Below, piece after piece: positions 32,453 through 41,154 of a stretch of DNA of 64,000 bases. How positions within the stretch are numbered: position 1 is the first letter of the stretch; each line of letters opens with the position of its first letter. This DNA is from an uncultured Anaerotignum sp. (GTDB lineage: Bacteria; Bacillota; Clostridia; Lachnospirales; Anaerotignaceae). The position numbers and the translations under genes are program-made. The stretch is taken from contig CAJTQX010000002.1 of NCBI GenBank assembly GCA_910578425.1, forward strand, positions 1 to 64,000. Direction: 5' to 3'. The notes under the pieces are model-generated. The model made no database searches, was not told the origin of the DNA, and saw only the letters and a list, made by a program, of their open reading frames with translations.

Positions 32453-34021
32453 TTATTTATTTTCCTTCGCCAGCGTTTCCAGCCGGAGGTCTGCGTTTTT
32501 CACAATTTCCGTAATACGCACGCCGAAACTGTCATCTACTACAACAACATCGCCCCGCGCAATGCACTGCCCGTTTGCGTAAACGTCCACCATCTCGCCC
32601 GCCAGCTTATCCAGCACAACGAGCGAACCGCTTGTCATCTCCAGAATATCCTTTACGTTGCGCTTTGTCCGCCCAATCTCGACGGAAACCTCCAGCGGAA
32701 CGTCCATGATCAGGGAAAGATTTTCCACCTTTTCCCGCTCCAGTTCTTCGGGGTCCTCCTCCATCTGCGGCGGCTGCATCGGCTTCACGTTGAATATCTT
32801 CGGATCGCGCGGTTCCTTTTTCTTCGGTTCCTCGCCATAGCCTGGTGGCATCATCCCCGGATACATGCCGTACGGCGGATACATGCCATATGGCGGATAC
32901 ATCCCGTAAGGCGGATACATCATCTGGTTCTGTCCGTCCTGCGCGCCCTGCGGCGGCATGCCGTACATACCCATCGGCGGCATACCGGCCTGCGCTCCCA
33001 TATCCGGCTGTGCTCCCATCGGAGGCATACCCATCTGCGGCGGCGTCCCCTGCTGCGCTCCCATATTGGGCTGCGCTCCGGCGTTGGCCTGTGCCGTCGG
33101 CTGCGGTGCCGGTTCTGCCCCGCCGCCCGCAAGCAGCTTTTCAATTTCTTCCTGACTCAGCGATCCGCCGCCCGAAGGCGCGGGTGCCGGTTCCTGCGGC
33201 TGTGCCGGTGCGGAATCTCCGCCGCCTGCAAGCAGCTTTTCAATTTCCTCCTGGCTCAGCGTTCCGCCGCCCGAAGGCGCGGGTGTTGGTGCCGGTTCCG
33301 GCGCGGAATCGGGTACTCCGCCGGCCAGCATTTTTTCAATTTCCTCCTGACTCAGCGTTCCGCCGCCCGAAGATTCGGGTGCCGGCGCAGGTGCCGGTTC
33401 CGGCTCAGCTGCGGCCGCATCATCGTCAGAGCCAAGCCCGAACGCCGTAAGCAGTCTCTGCGCAAGCGAAATTGACATCAGGTTCATGAACTGGCTTTCG
33501 ATCGCATCTTCAATCTTCAGCTTGAAGTACGCAACAACCTTTTCTTCCGTACTCCCGAAATATTTCTGCTTGAAAGAAGCCAGGTCGGGAATCTCAAACG
33601 CCACAGGCGTGGAGATATTAACGACCTCGCCCAGAAATTCCGAAAGAGCCGTAGAAGACGCGCCCATCATCTGGTTCATAACCTCGCAGACCGCGCTCAG
33701 GTTCATTTCGTTCAGTTCAAATTCCTCATCGGGAATCTCCACACCCATCAGGATCTCGCAGATGGTTTTTACATCGCTTCTTTTCAGCAGCATGATGTTG
33801 CTGCCGCTCAGACCTGTCACGTATGTGATTTCTACGCCAATTGCCGGCTCTATTTCCGCGAATTGGAATTCCTCATAAGAAACGACCGAAACATTGGGCG
33901 TTGTGATATCCGTCCTTTTGCTAAGCATCGTTGAAACGGCCGTTGCAGACGCGCCAAGGCTTATATTGAGGATTTCGCCTATTGCGTCTATCTGTAAAGA
34001 ATTAAAAATTTTTGAGTCCAT
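32453..34021 (-). CDS. fliY: Motor switch phosphatase FliY (FliN) with expanded linker
   Basis: The 522-residue protein is longer than a typical FliY of under 400 residues. It has an N-terminal CheC-like domain (1-200) with two phosphatase centres, IGEILNISLGASATAVS and VCEVMNQMMGASSTALS. A C-terminal FliN/SpoA domain (about 430-522) begins NLSLIMDVPLEVSVEIG. Between them is an unusual linker: three copies of LSQEEIEK(M/L)LAGG at 223-235, 255-267 and 288-300 separated by Pro/Ala-rich spacers, then a Met/Pro/Tyr-rich stretch with YPPYGM repeats (369-389). LSQEEIEKLL resembles the CheY-P-binding peptide of FliM. It sits 6 bases after fliM and before cheY. Confidence 0.93.
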   Translation of the reverse strand: MDSKIFNSLQIDAIGEILNISLGASATAVSTMLSKRTDITTPNVSVVSYEEFQFAEIEPAIGVEITYVTGLSGSNIMLLKRSDVKTICEILMGVEIPDEEFELNEMNLSAVCEVMNQMMGASSTALSEFLGEVVNISTPVAFEIPDLASFKQKYFGSTEEKVVAYFKLKIEDAIESQFMNLMSISLAQRLLTAFGLGSDDDAAAAEPEPAPAPAPESSGGGTLSQEEIEKMLAGGVPDSAPEPAPTPAPSGGGTLSQEEIEKLLAGGGDSAPAQPQEPAPAPSGGGSLSQEEIEKLLAGGGAEPAPQPTAQANAGAQPNMGAQQGTPPQMGMPPMGAQPDMGAQAGMPPMGMYGMPPQGAQDGQNQMMYPPYGMYPPYGMYPPYGMYPGMMPPGYGEEPKKKEPRDPKIFNVKPMQPPQMEEDPEELEREKVENLSLIMDVPLEVSVEIGRTKRNVKDILEMTSGSLVVLDKLAGEMVDVYANGQCIARGDVVVVDDSFGVRITEIVKNADLRLETLAKENK

Positions 34022-34027
34022 TCTTTC

Positions 34028-35056
34028 CTACTCTCCCCTTTGCGATGAAACTGGAGTATTATCATAAACATCGCTTATTTTTATGGCCATGTTCTTGTTA
34101 TTCGTCCCCAGATAACCCTTGAAACAGGTTTTGTCTGCCACAGTCAGGTATACCTCGGAATCTTTCGCTTTGTTCAAATTAATCACGTCTCCAACCTGAA
34201 GGCTGTAAATGTCACGCAGCAAAAGCTGAGATTTCCCAAGCTCGGCTTTCATTTCCAAAGACGTCTTTTTCAGATGCTCGTAAATAATCTTCGATGTTTC
34301 TTCCTTTTCTTCTTCCGACAGGCTGTCTCTGGAGGATTTCCGCTCCATAATCTTAAAAATAGACGATAAAACGCTGTCTGGCAGGCAAATACTGATTTTC
34401 CCTTCCAAATTTCCAAGCTGTACGTCCAAAATAACAATCACTACCGATTCATCTCTGCTGATTTCCTGCATCATTGTCGGGTTTGTTTCCACCCGTTCCA
34501 GTTCAAAATTCAGCTCTATATAATTGGACCAGCCATCCGCCATAACGCCGATCATATATCCCGCGATTACGTTATAAATCCGCAGTTCGATGTCCGTATA
34601 AGTATAAGAAGTTATGCTGTCATCTCCATCGTCGCTGGTGCTGCCCAGCATATGGTCGATCATGCTCAGCATCATTGATGGGTCAACCTTCATGATAACA
34701 GGCTCCCCAATACGCCCGTCGCCTACATCAGTCCCAATCAGTGTCACCACATCATTTTCATGCAGGGAGTTCGCAAATTCATAATACCGCTGCTCCTCCA
34801 CATCAAAGATTTCCACCTGACACCCTGTCCGAAGTATGCTGTTCAGTCTGGAAGATACCACACGGGAATATGTTTCATATACGCTCTTTAACAGCCGCAG
34901 CTTATCCCTGGTAAACTTTTTCGGGCTAAAGAAGTCGTATTTTTTATATTTTATTTCTTCCTTTTTTTCGACTGCTGTTTCCTCCGCATCGCCGCCTCCG
35001 CCTGCCATAGAGTTCAGCAGCGCGTCAATTTGGGCTTGCGTCAATACTTCAGACAT
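34028..35056 (-). CDS. fliM: Flagellar motor switch protein FliM
   Basis: The 342-residue protein starts MSEVLTQAQIDALLNSMAGG, the N-terminal CheY-P-binding peptide. The middle CheC-like domain follows (FSPKKFTRDKLRLLKSVYET), then a C-terminal SpoA domain near SQLLLRDIYSLQVGDVINL. FliM transmits the CheY signal to the rotor. motB lies upstream with only 65 bases between, leaving no room for fliL, which is usually here. Confidence 0.96.
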   Translation of the reverse strand: MSEVLTQAQIDALLNSMAGGGGDAEETAVEKKEEIKYKKYDFFSPKKFTRDKLRLLKSVYETYSRVVSSRLNSILRTGCQVEIFDVEEQRYYEFANSLHENDVVTLIGTDVGDGRIGEPVIMKVDPSMMLSMIDHMLGSTSDDGDDSITSYTYTDIELRIYNVIAGYMIGVMADGWSNYIELNFELERVETNPTMMQEISRDESVVIVILDVQLGNLEGKISICLPDSVLSSIFKIMERKSSRDSLSEEEKEETSKIIYEHLKKTSLEMKAELGKSQLLLRDIYSLQVGDVINLNKAKDSEVYLTVADKTCFKGYLGTNNKNMAIKISDVYDNTPVSSQRGE

Positions 35057-35121
35057 ACCCCTTTCGCCTCCTTTCCAAATTTCGCGCTTCCTTTTTTCCT
35101 TTGTAACTCCTGTAAAGCTGT

Positions 35122-35886
35122 TTAGTCAAATTTAATTTCCTGATAATATTGGTCAAGGCTCTTTGCATCGCTGTCCTTCCTTGTGATGAGCAGCTCAACA
35201 CGCCTGTTCCTTGCACGGCCCTCCCTTGTGTCCACCTCGCTGATGGGGCGGAACTGCCCATAGGAAACCGCCACAAGACACCTCGGGTTCATGATATTTT
35301 TGGTCTGTATATAAAGCAGTACCTCCGTTGCGCGGTTAGACGCAAGGAACCTGTCGCTTACAGGCTCGTTATCCCTGTCCGGCGAAGCCTTGGAGGTATG
35401 TCCCAGCACGCGCACCTCTTCAATAGACGCGCTTGCCGTTGCCATAGCCTCGCAGATACCGTCCAGTATATGCTGTCCTTCAGGGCGGATACTGTAGCTT
35501 TCGCCGTCAAAGAACACATTGTCCCGGAAGGTAATGAACGTATAATCATCGCCCTTGGAAAGCTCGATATCGTTCTGGTAATTGTTCTGCTCTACATATT
35601 GTACCAGTTGGCGGTACAGTTCGTCAAACGTTTCCTGTATCTCAGCCGGGTCGTGGCTGCCTTTGACCGGGTCTTCCAGGCTGTCGTTCGGCTCTGTCGT
35701 CGTTACGATCTGCGAGGTTTCCACCGCGTTGGGGTTAAAACTTTTTACAATAATTTTCCATTTTTCTTCACTGATACTCGACATAGAGTACAGCAGAACG
35801 AAGAAACACAAAAGCAGCGTAACCATATCGCCGTATGTATCCATCCAGTTCGCGCCGCCTGGAGCTTTTTTTTGCCGTTTTGCCAT
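35122..35886 (-). CDS. motB: Flagellar stator protein MotB
   Basis: The 254-residue protein has one membrane helix containing the proton-binding Asp (D20) in WMDTYGDMVTLLLCFFVLLY. It ends in an OmpA-like peptidoglycan-binding domain: SIRPEGQHILDGICEAM, VLGHTSKASPDRDNEPVSD and GRARNRRVELLI. It anchors the stator to the wall. Although motA is the preceding gene, 281 bases of repeat DNA lie between them. Confidence 0.95.
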   Translation of the reverse strand: MAKRQKKAPGGANWMDTYGDMVTLLLCFFVLLYSMSSISEEKWKIIVKSFNPNAVETSQIVTTTEPNDSLEDPVKGSHDPAEIQETFDELYRQLVQYVEQNNYQNDIELSKGDDYTFITFRDNVFFDGESYSIRPEGQHILDGICEAMATASASIEEVRVLGHTSKASPDRDNEPVSDRFLASNRATEVLLYIQTKNIMNPRCLVAVSYGQFRPISEVDTREGRARNRRVELLITRKDSDAKSLDQYYQEIKFD

Positions 35887-35934
35887 TTTTCACACATCCT
35901 GTTCCTAGCGGTTAAAAAATCCAAAACTGAAAAC

Positions 35935-36168
35935 CAAAGACCTTGAGGACTCAGTCCCCAACACCCCTGCAAGGGGCGCGCCCCTTGACCCTTCCGCCGC
36001 AAAACTGCGTTTTGCGAAAAACCCCAATCCTTCCATTCCAGCCGCATGGAAATGCGGCTGGCAATAAAGTTTAGGGTCAAGCCCTTTTCTAAAGGGCTTG
36101 CGGAGGTTTGGAGGCAGGGCCTCCAAAGGTCTTAAGGGGCGTGGGGCTTTGCCCCGCGGTCTTTTCCT
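35935..36168. repeat. Modular palindromic repeat (family 1) between motA and motB
   Basis: Contains GGGGCGCGCCCC, GCAAAACTGCGTTTTGC, GCCGCATGGAAATGCGGC, AAGCCCTTTTCTAAAGGGCTT, TTTGGAGGCAGGGCCTCCAAA and GGGGCTTTGCCCC. The insertion splits a gene pair that is normally tightly coupled. Confidence 0.88.
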
Positions 36169-36980
36169 TAATCCCTGTCAGCCATTGCTTTCTCTCTTTC
36201 GCTCTGTTCAAGGAAAGAAATCAGCTTCTCCTCCATAAATTTCGGCGTTTCGCCGGACTGTATGGAAAGCACGCCCGCAATGATAATTTCCTTGCAGAGG
36301 TATTCCTCATCGCTTCGTACCTTCAGCTTCATTGCAATGGGCCCGAAAATAAGGTTTGCCAGAATACAGCCGTAGAATGTCGTAATCAACGCCGTACCCA
36401 TGTCCTTACCAATCGTACTGGAGCCGCCCGCATCCATGCTCATGTTCTTCAGCATGTTTACCAGACCGACCAGTGTACCAATCATACCAAAAGCGGGAGC
36501 CATTGCGGAAGCCTTTTCATAAATGCCCACAGCGTCCTCATGCCTTGCCGCCAGCTTATCCAGATCGTTTTCCAGCATGGTCTTTACCTTTTCCGGGTCA
36601 GTCGCGTCAACAATCAGCATGATACTCTGCTTGAAAAACGGATCCTCCTGCTGGTTTGCCTTTTCTTCCAGTGCCAGAAGGCCGTTCTTTCTCGCAATCT
36701 GAGAAAATTCCACCAGCGTATTGATGTATTCAACCGGCTCATAGCGGTTGCCTGAAACAACGATTTTCAAGTGCTTCGGCATTTTTTTCAGCGTACTGAT
36801 CGGATAGCTGGCAAATACGCTGGCAAATACGCCGCCGATTACAATGAATATACTGGCCGGATCCACGAAGTTCATGATGGCCCCGATATTGATGCCGATA
36901 GGGTCTGTACTGAAAACCATGGCGAATATAATCAAAGCAAAACCTGCCAGTATACCTGCAACAGTTGATATATCCTTCAT
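36168..36980 (-). CDS. motA: Flagellar stator protein MotA
   Basis: The 270-residue protein has four membrane helices: two N-terminal (STVAGILAGFALIIFAMVFS, FVDPASIFIVIGGVFASVF) and two central (GIYEKASAMAPAFGMIGTLV, ALITTFYGCILANLIFGPIA). The conserved Pro of the channel lies in SAMAPAFGMIGT. With MotB it forms the proton- or sodium-driven stator; the coupling ion is not determined here. Confidence 0.95.
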   Translation of the reverse strand: MKDISTVAGILAGFALIIFAMVFSTDPIGINIGAIMNFVDPASIFIVIGGVFASVFASYPISTLKKMPKHLKIVVSGNRYEPVEYINTLVEFSQIARKNGLLALEEKANQQEDPFFKQSIMLIVDATDPEKVKTMLENDLDKLAARHEDAVGIYEKASAMAPAFGMIGTLVGLVNMLKNMSMDAGGSSTIGKDMGTALITTFYGCILANLIFGPIAMKLKVRSDEEYLCKEIIIAGVLSIQSGETPKFMEEKLISFLEQSEREKAMADRD

Positions 36981-37172
36981 AATTTATTCCTCTTCCCTGT
37001 CTTATGCTTTTCTTGCTGTCTTTGTATTGTTCAGTATCTTTTTTCTAAAAAAGTTTATGTAAAACGCCGTGCCCAGAGAGCCGCCTTCCGCGGCCCTGCT
37101 CACAGGCAGCCGACATTCGTTTTCTTTCGGAAAGCCTGTCGCGCCCCCAACTCCCTTTCCGGAAGGCGCGTG

Positions 37173-37385
37173 TCAATCCTGAACAATCTGTATCCTTTTG
37201 TTAAGGTCAGTGATTTTCGCGTTGAATTCTATAATCTTTTCAATGATCTCGTCCAAATCCTCCTGAACAATATAAAAGTCCTTGTTCATCAGAACGATTT
37301 TCGTTTCCGGAATTTTTTCAATACTTTCAATCTGGTTGCAGTTCACCACAAAAATTTCATTGTTCAGTTTTGTCAGCTTAATCAT
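37173..37385 (-). CDS. flbD: Flagellar protein FlbD/SwrD
   Basis: The 70-residue protein reads MIKLTKLNNEIFVVNCNQIE and contains IEKIPETKIVLMNKDFYIVQ. This small family lies between flgE and motA in many Firmicutes, and in Bacillus (SwrD) it supports stator power. The position here matches exactly. Confidence 0.93.
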   Translation of the reverse strand: MIKLTKLNNEIFVVNCNQIESIEKIPETKIVLMNKDFYIVQEDLDEIIEKIIEFNAKITDLNKRIQIVQD

Positions 37386-37473
37386 AGTCCTTTTCCTCTC
37401 TCCGATATTCTCAAGAATGATTTAATGACGGCGGCCGGGCCACGCCGGCCGCCTGAGAGCTTACTGATATTTA

Positions 37474-38514
37474 TTACCGTTTCATGCTAATCAGTTCCTG
37501 AAGCACTTCATCAGAAACTGTTATCATTTTAGAGTTTGCCTGCAAACCTCTTTCCGCAATAATCATGCTTGTGATTTCCTGCGCAAGGTCTGTCTTGGAC
37601 ATTTCCAAACCATTCGTAACCAAATTGCCTGTGCTGCCATCGCCGGGAACATAGCCGCCGCAGATACCTGTGTTTTTCCTGATCTGGTAGTAGGAATCGC
37701 CGATTTTTTCCAGAGCTTCCTGGTTGGGTACGTTGCAGAGCGCGACCTGGCCGAAAGAGTAAATCGTATCGCCAGATGTACCGGTGATTACGCCATTGCC
37801 GTCAATGGAAATACCCTCGAGGATCAGCCTCGGCGTATCCTCGTGAATTTCGTTCGTGTTATTAGTACCAGGAGTACCAGGTGTCGTAGTACCGCCGCCG
37901 CCTGTTTCCACGCTCAGCGCGGGAACACGCAGGGGAACCAGCACGCCTGTTTGAGCCTCAAATTTTGTCGTACCGGTTGCAGGGTGATTGATACCGTCCT
38001 TCTGATAGAAGCCATATACCACATTTCTGTTTTCATCTACCACGTAGCCATCGCCGTCAATGAAGAATCTGCCAACCCTTGTCAGTTGTAATGCAGAAAG
38101 ACCATCGGTATCCACTTTGTCGCCGTCCGCCTTTGATTCCGCCGAACCCGGAGCAATGTTGACAATACCGCTGCCATCGTCTGCACCAAGGTTCTTCGGG
38201 CCAACCATGAAAAAGCCGGTGCCGCTGATCATACAGTCCAGACCGCGCCCCGTAGGCTCATAGACGCCCTGCTGGAAGTCCAGCGTAATGCCGGCAAGCT
38301 GCGCGCCGTAACCAACCTGGCTGGGGTTCTGGCCGCCGTATACATTGTTACCGCCGCCGGAATTATAAGTATTCTGGTAAATGGATTCCTTAAACGATGT
38401 CATCCCCGGCTTGAAGCCGTAAGTATTTACGTTAGCGATATTGTTACTGACAACGTCCAGCCTGTTCTGGTGTACCCTAAGGCCGCCCACTGCTGCAAAC
38501 ATTGATCTGATCAT
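37474..38514 (-). CDS. flgE: Flagellar hook protein FlgE
   Basis: The 346-residue protein has the N-terminal axial motif LDVVSNNIANVNTYGFKPGM, a central region with GLDCMISGTGFFMVGP, and the C-terminal coiled helix LEMSKTDLAQEITSMIIAERG. The middle includes a Gly/Thr/Pro-rich low-complexity linker (GGGGTTTPGTPGTNNTN). It builds the hook; flgD lies upstream and flbD downstream, as is usual. Confidence 0.94.
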   Translation of the reverse strand: MIRSMFAAVGGLRVHQNRLDVVSNNIANVNTYGFKPGMTSFKESIYQNTYNSGGGNNVYGGQNPSQVGYGAQLAGITLDFQQGVYEPTGRGLDCMISGTGFFMVGPKNLGADDGSGIVNIAPGSAESKADGDKVDTDGLSALQLTRVGRFFIDGDGYVVDENRNVVYGFYQKDGINHPATGTTKFEAQTGVLVPLRVPALSVETGGGGTTTPGTPGTNNTNEIHEDTPRLILEGISIDGNGVITGTSGDTIYSFGQVALCNVPNQEALEKIGDSYYQIRKNTGICGGYVPGDGSTGNLVTNGLEMSKTDLAQEITSMIIAERGLQANSKMITVSDEVLQELISMKR

Positions 38515-38600
38515 AAATTGTTCACTCTCCCTTTCAAGTATGCCGTATCATAAGGAGCATAGCTTCAGATGCTCCGGAAGCCTCCCAAAACGGGTCCAGC

Positions 38601-38990
38601 TTATAATATTACGGCGCTGTCAATATTCGTAAAAATGTTGTCCTTCATTTCTTCGCCATTCATGGCAGTTACCACCATGTTGTTTGTAACATTTACAATA
38701 AAAGCCGCGTCATGCCCAATCATAACCACATCCCGCGCGCCGCGCAGCCTTGCCTTGCCTGCCGCCGCGTTCAGGTCTGCCATCAGCTCCTCCGTCAGGG
38801 AAATACCTCTCTGTTCTATGCGCTCCTTGGAGTGCTTGGAAAACTGGAGCCCGTCGGCCTTTTGAATTTCCTGCTGCAACATGGCGTCAAAACCGCCGCC
38901 AGCCCGTTTTGCAGCAATGTTTTGGAGTTTCTGCCCATTCTGGACATTATATACGCTGTTATTTCTGATAGAGTTCGTCACTGGGCTCAC
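38601..38990 (-). CDS. Flagellar operon protein of the TIGR02530 family
   Basis: The 129-residue protein contains FSKHSKERIEQRGISLTEEL and DAAFIVNVTNNMVVTAMNGEEMKD in pieces that identify the family always found between flgD and flgE in Clostridia and Bacilli. The biochemical role is not known. GTG at 38990 or GTG at 38981 may be the start; the second has a better SD spacing (GAGGTGAG). Confidence 0.87.
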   Translation of the reverse strand: MSPVTNSIRNNSVYNVQNGQKLQNIAAKRAGGGFDAMLQQEIQKADGLQFSKHSKERIEQRGISLTEELMADLNAAAGKARLRGARDVVMIGHDAAFIVNVTNNMVVTAMNGEEMKDNIFTNIDSAVIL

Positions 38991-39020
38991 CTCGTTATTT
39001 CCCTTTCGTGCCGCTGTGCG

Positions 39021-39740
39021 TTATGCCTGTTCGCCGCCACCTTCTGTTGTCGGTGGATTCTCATTGCCGCCTTCTGTTGTCGGTGGATTCTGCTCTTCGC
39101 CGCCTGTTACTGGCGGATTCTGCTCTCCGTCGCCTGTTACTGGCGGATTCTGCTCTCCGTCGCCTGTTACTGGCGGTTTCTGTTCTTCGTCACCGCCTGT
39201 TACCGGTGGTTTCTGTTCTTCGTCACCGCCTGTCACTGGTGGTTTCTCCTCATCAGGTTCTTCCGGTTCTGGTTTCTCTTCCGGCTTCGTTGTTTCCGCT
39301 GGCTTGCCCAGACCCATAATCTGCGTCAGGGAATATGTCTTGCCGTTTACAACGATTGTCGGTGTCCCGCCGTAAAGGTTAACGCCCTCCACAACGCCTG
39401 TGATGGTCTCTATCTTGCCAGTCGAAGAATCCGCAAGCGTAACCTCTTTCCCCATCATAGAGCTGGCATAAGATGTCATAGACATTGTCATCATGTCCTG
39501 TATCGCGTTTATCATGGACATCTGCACCATCTGGTTCATCATTTCGGATGTATTGCTTTCGGGATTCAATACGTCCTGATACTGCATTTCCGCCGCCATC
39601 AGCGCGTAGAAATCGTCCATATCCAGTGTAGTATTGTCCTTGTAATTCAATGGTTTTTGTGCAATCTCATTTTTTTCGTTTTTCCACACAGGTGTCGTCT
39701 GTGCTATGCTGCCTTCATACTTCTTGTTTACTGCATCCAT
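39021..39740 (-). CDS. flgD: Hook cap/assembly protein FlgD with a repeat tail
   Basis: The 239-residue protein has the conserved FlgD N-terminal scaffold region DMDDFYALMAAEMQYQDVLN and SEMMNQMVQMSMINAIQ, followed by a Tudor-like part (GKEVTLADSSTGKIETITG). Instead of the usual further cap domains it has an acidic Pro-rich tail from about residue 148, with about five copies of PPVTG(G/D)(D/G)EEQK-like units and two PPTTEGG units (about 167-239). FlgD caps the growing hook and is lost after assembly. Confidence 0.92.
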   Translation of the reverse strand: MDAVNKKYEGSIAQTTPVWKNEKNEIAQKPLNYKDNTTLDMDDFYALMAAEMQYQDVLNPESNTSEMMNQMVQMSMINAIQDMMTMSMTSYASSMMGKEVTLADSSTGKIETITGVVEGVNLYGGTPTIVVNGKTYSLTQIMGLGKPAETTKPEEKPEPEEPDEEKPPVTGGDEEQKPPVTGGDEEQKPPVTGDGEQNPPVTGDGEQNPPVTGGEEQNPPTTEGGNENPPTTEGGGEQA

Positions 39741-39775
39741 CTGTCATTCCTCCTTTTCCGGATATTTTTGTTTCT

Positions 39776-40951
39776 TTATTCCGCCTCCACAAGGCCAAGC
39801 CTCAACTGCTGGATAAAATCCACAGAATCCGCGCTTTCCTTGCCGCCCTGTTTGCGGTTCGTGTTCTGCTGCGCGTCATTTTCCTTACCGTTCTGCTTTT
39901 CCTGCTCGTGGTATGGCGTTTCGCTTTCCTGTTCCACATGTACGTTTACTTCGCTGCCTGTGCGCTCCTCAATCATTTCTTTCAGACGGCTGCTTGTAGA
40001 AGAAAGCAGATCCATAGCCTTCTGATTGTCGCACGTCATTGCGATGTGTATTTTGCCTTCTTCGAATACCATTTTGATTTTTACCTTGCCCAGTTCTTCA
40101 GGGTTCAACTGCATCTCAAACTCCCTGTTGCCCTGTGCTGCCCGCACCATTATGGTATCCGCCATTTCCTGCGCCGCCTTGGGTTCTGCCAGTTTGACGG
40201 ATTCGCCGACCTTAAAGTTCAGCATATCATCATCCTGCACGCCCTTTGGTGCCGCCGTATGCGCGCTTACGTCCTGCGCAGACGCGTTTTCTTCCTTCGC
40301 AGTCCCCTTTGCCGCATCTGTTTCGACTTTCGCGCCTGTCTTTTCAGCCGCGCCGTCCTGCTTCGTTTCCTCTGTCCCCTGTACCTTTACTTCCTTTACT
40401 GTTTCTGTCTGCTGGTTTTTCCCAGCGTCAGGCGTTTCCACAGTTTTGACAGTTTCGCCGCCTTCTTCCGCGCCCTTCTGGTTCTGTCCGAAAAGCCCGG
40501 ATTCATCTTTGGTCAATGTGGCCTGCGAATCCTTCTGCTGTGTGCCGGCCTCCGCCGCGCCTTTCACAACCTCGCCCACGCTTTCTGTTTCGGTAATCTT
40601 GCCCGAAATTTCGGCAGGGGTTTCCTCCGCCCAGTTCAGCGATGCGCGTTCCTGCTCGGGAAGGACTACGAACTGCGCCGCAACCTCAAGCACAATTCCG
40701 CTTTCTTCCACATTTTCCTCTTTCGGAACTTCTGCGCCATTCTCCGCAGCTGGAGGATTCTCCTTGCTCGGTGCCTCCGGCTTCGCGGCCGCATCGGTGT
40801 TCTGTGTGTTCTGCTGTGTGTTTTGTGCGTTTTTGTCAAGCATGGTCTTAAATTCGCTGTCATTGTTCTTTTTCGGTTTAGCCATGTTTATCTTGCTTGC
40901 AACCGAAAGAATGTCAGCACCGCCCGATAACGCATTTTTGCCTGCTACCAC
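39776..40951 (-). CDS. fliK: Flagellar hook-length control protein FliK
   Basis: The 391-residue protein is low-complexity and rich in Glu, Lys, Ala and Thr through its first 260 residues. The C-terminal FliK core follows: EFEMQLNPEELGKVKIKMVF and SSRLKEMIEERTGSEVNVHV. It measures the hook and triggers FlhB switching. I use GTG at 40951 because AAGGAGG lies eight bases upstream; a GTG at 40960 overlaps the SD. Confidence 0.92.
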   Translation of the reverse strand: MVAGKNALSGGADILSVASKINMAKPKKNNDSEFKTMLDKNAQNTQQNTQNTDAAAKPEAPSKENPPAAENGAEVPKEENVEESGIVLEVAAQFVVLPEQERASLNWAEETPAEISGKITETESVGEVVKGAAEAGTQQKDSQATLTKDESGLFGQNQKGAEEGGETVKTVETPDAGKNQQTETVKEVKVQGTEETKQDGAAEKTGAKVETDAAKGTAKEENASAQDVSAHTAAPKGVQDDDMLNFKVGESVKLAEPKAAQEMADTIMVRAAQGNREFEMQLNPEELGKVKIKMVFEEGKIHIAMTCDNQKAMDLLSSTSSRLKEMIEERTGSEVNVHVEQESETPYHEQEKQNGKENDAQQNTNRKQGGKESADSVDFIQQLRLGLVEAE

Positions 40952-41154
40952 ATCGTCCACCTCCTTAAAATAATATTTTTATCATTAACATTTTATAAAA
41001 ATGGAATGACCCTCTAAAAATAATTAACTGCATATTCCCATTTTATCGAAACAGAAGTTTCCTTCCTCAGTCCTTAATCTGTTTTACCATATTCAGGCAA
41101 TTCTTTCAATGCCTTCCATGCATTTCAGGCAGAAATTTTATATGACAACATTTG

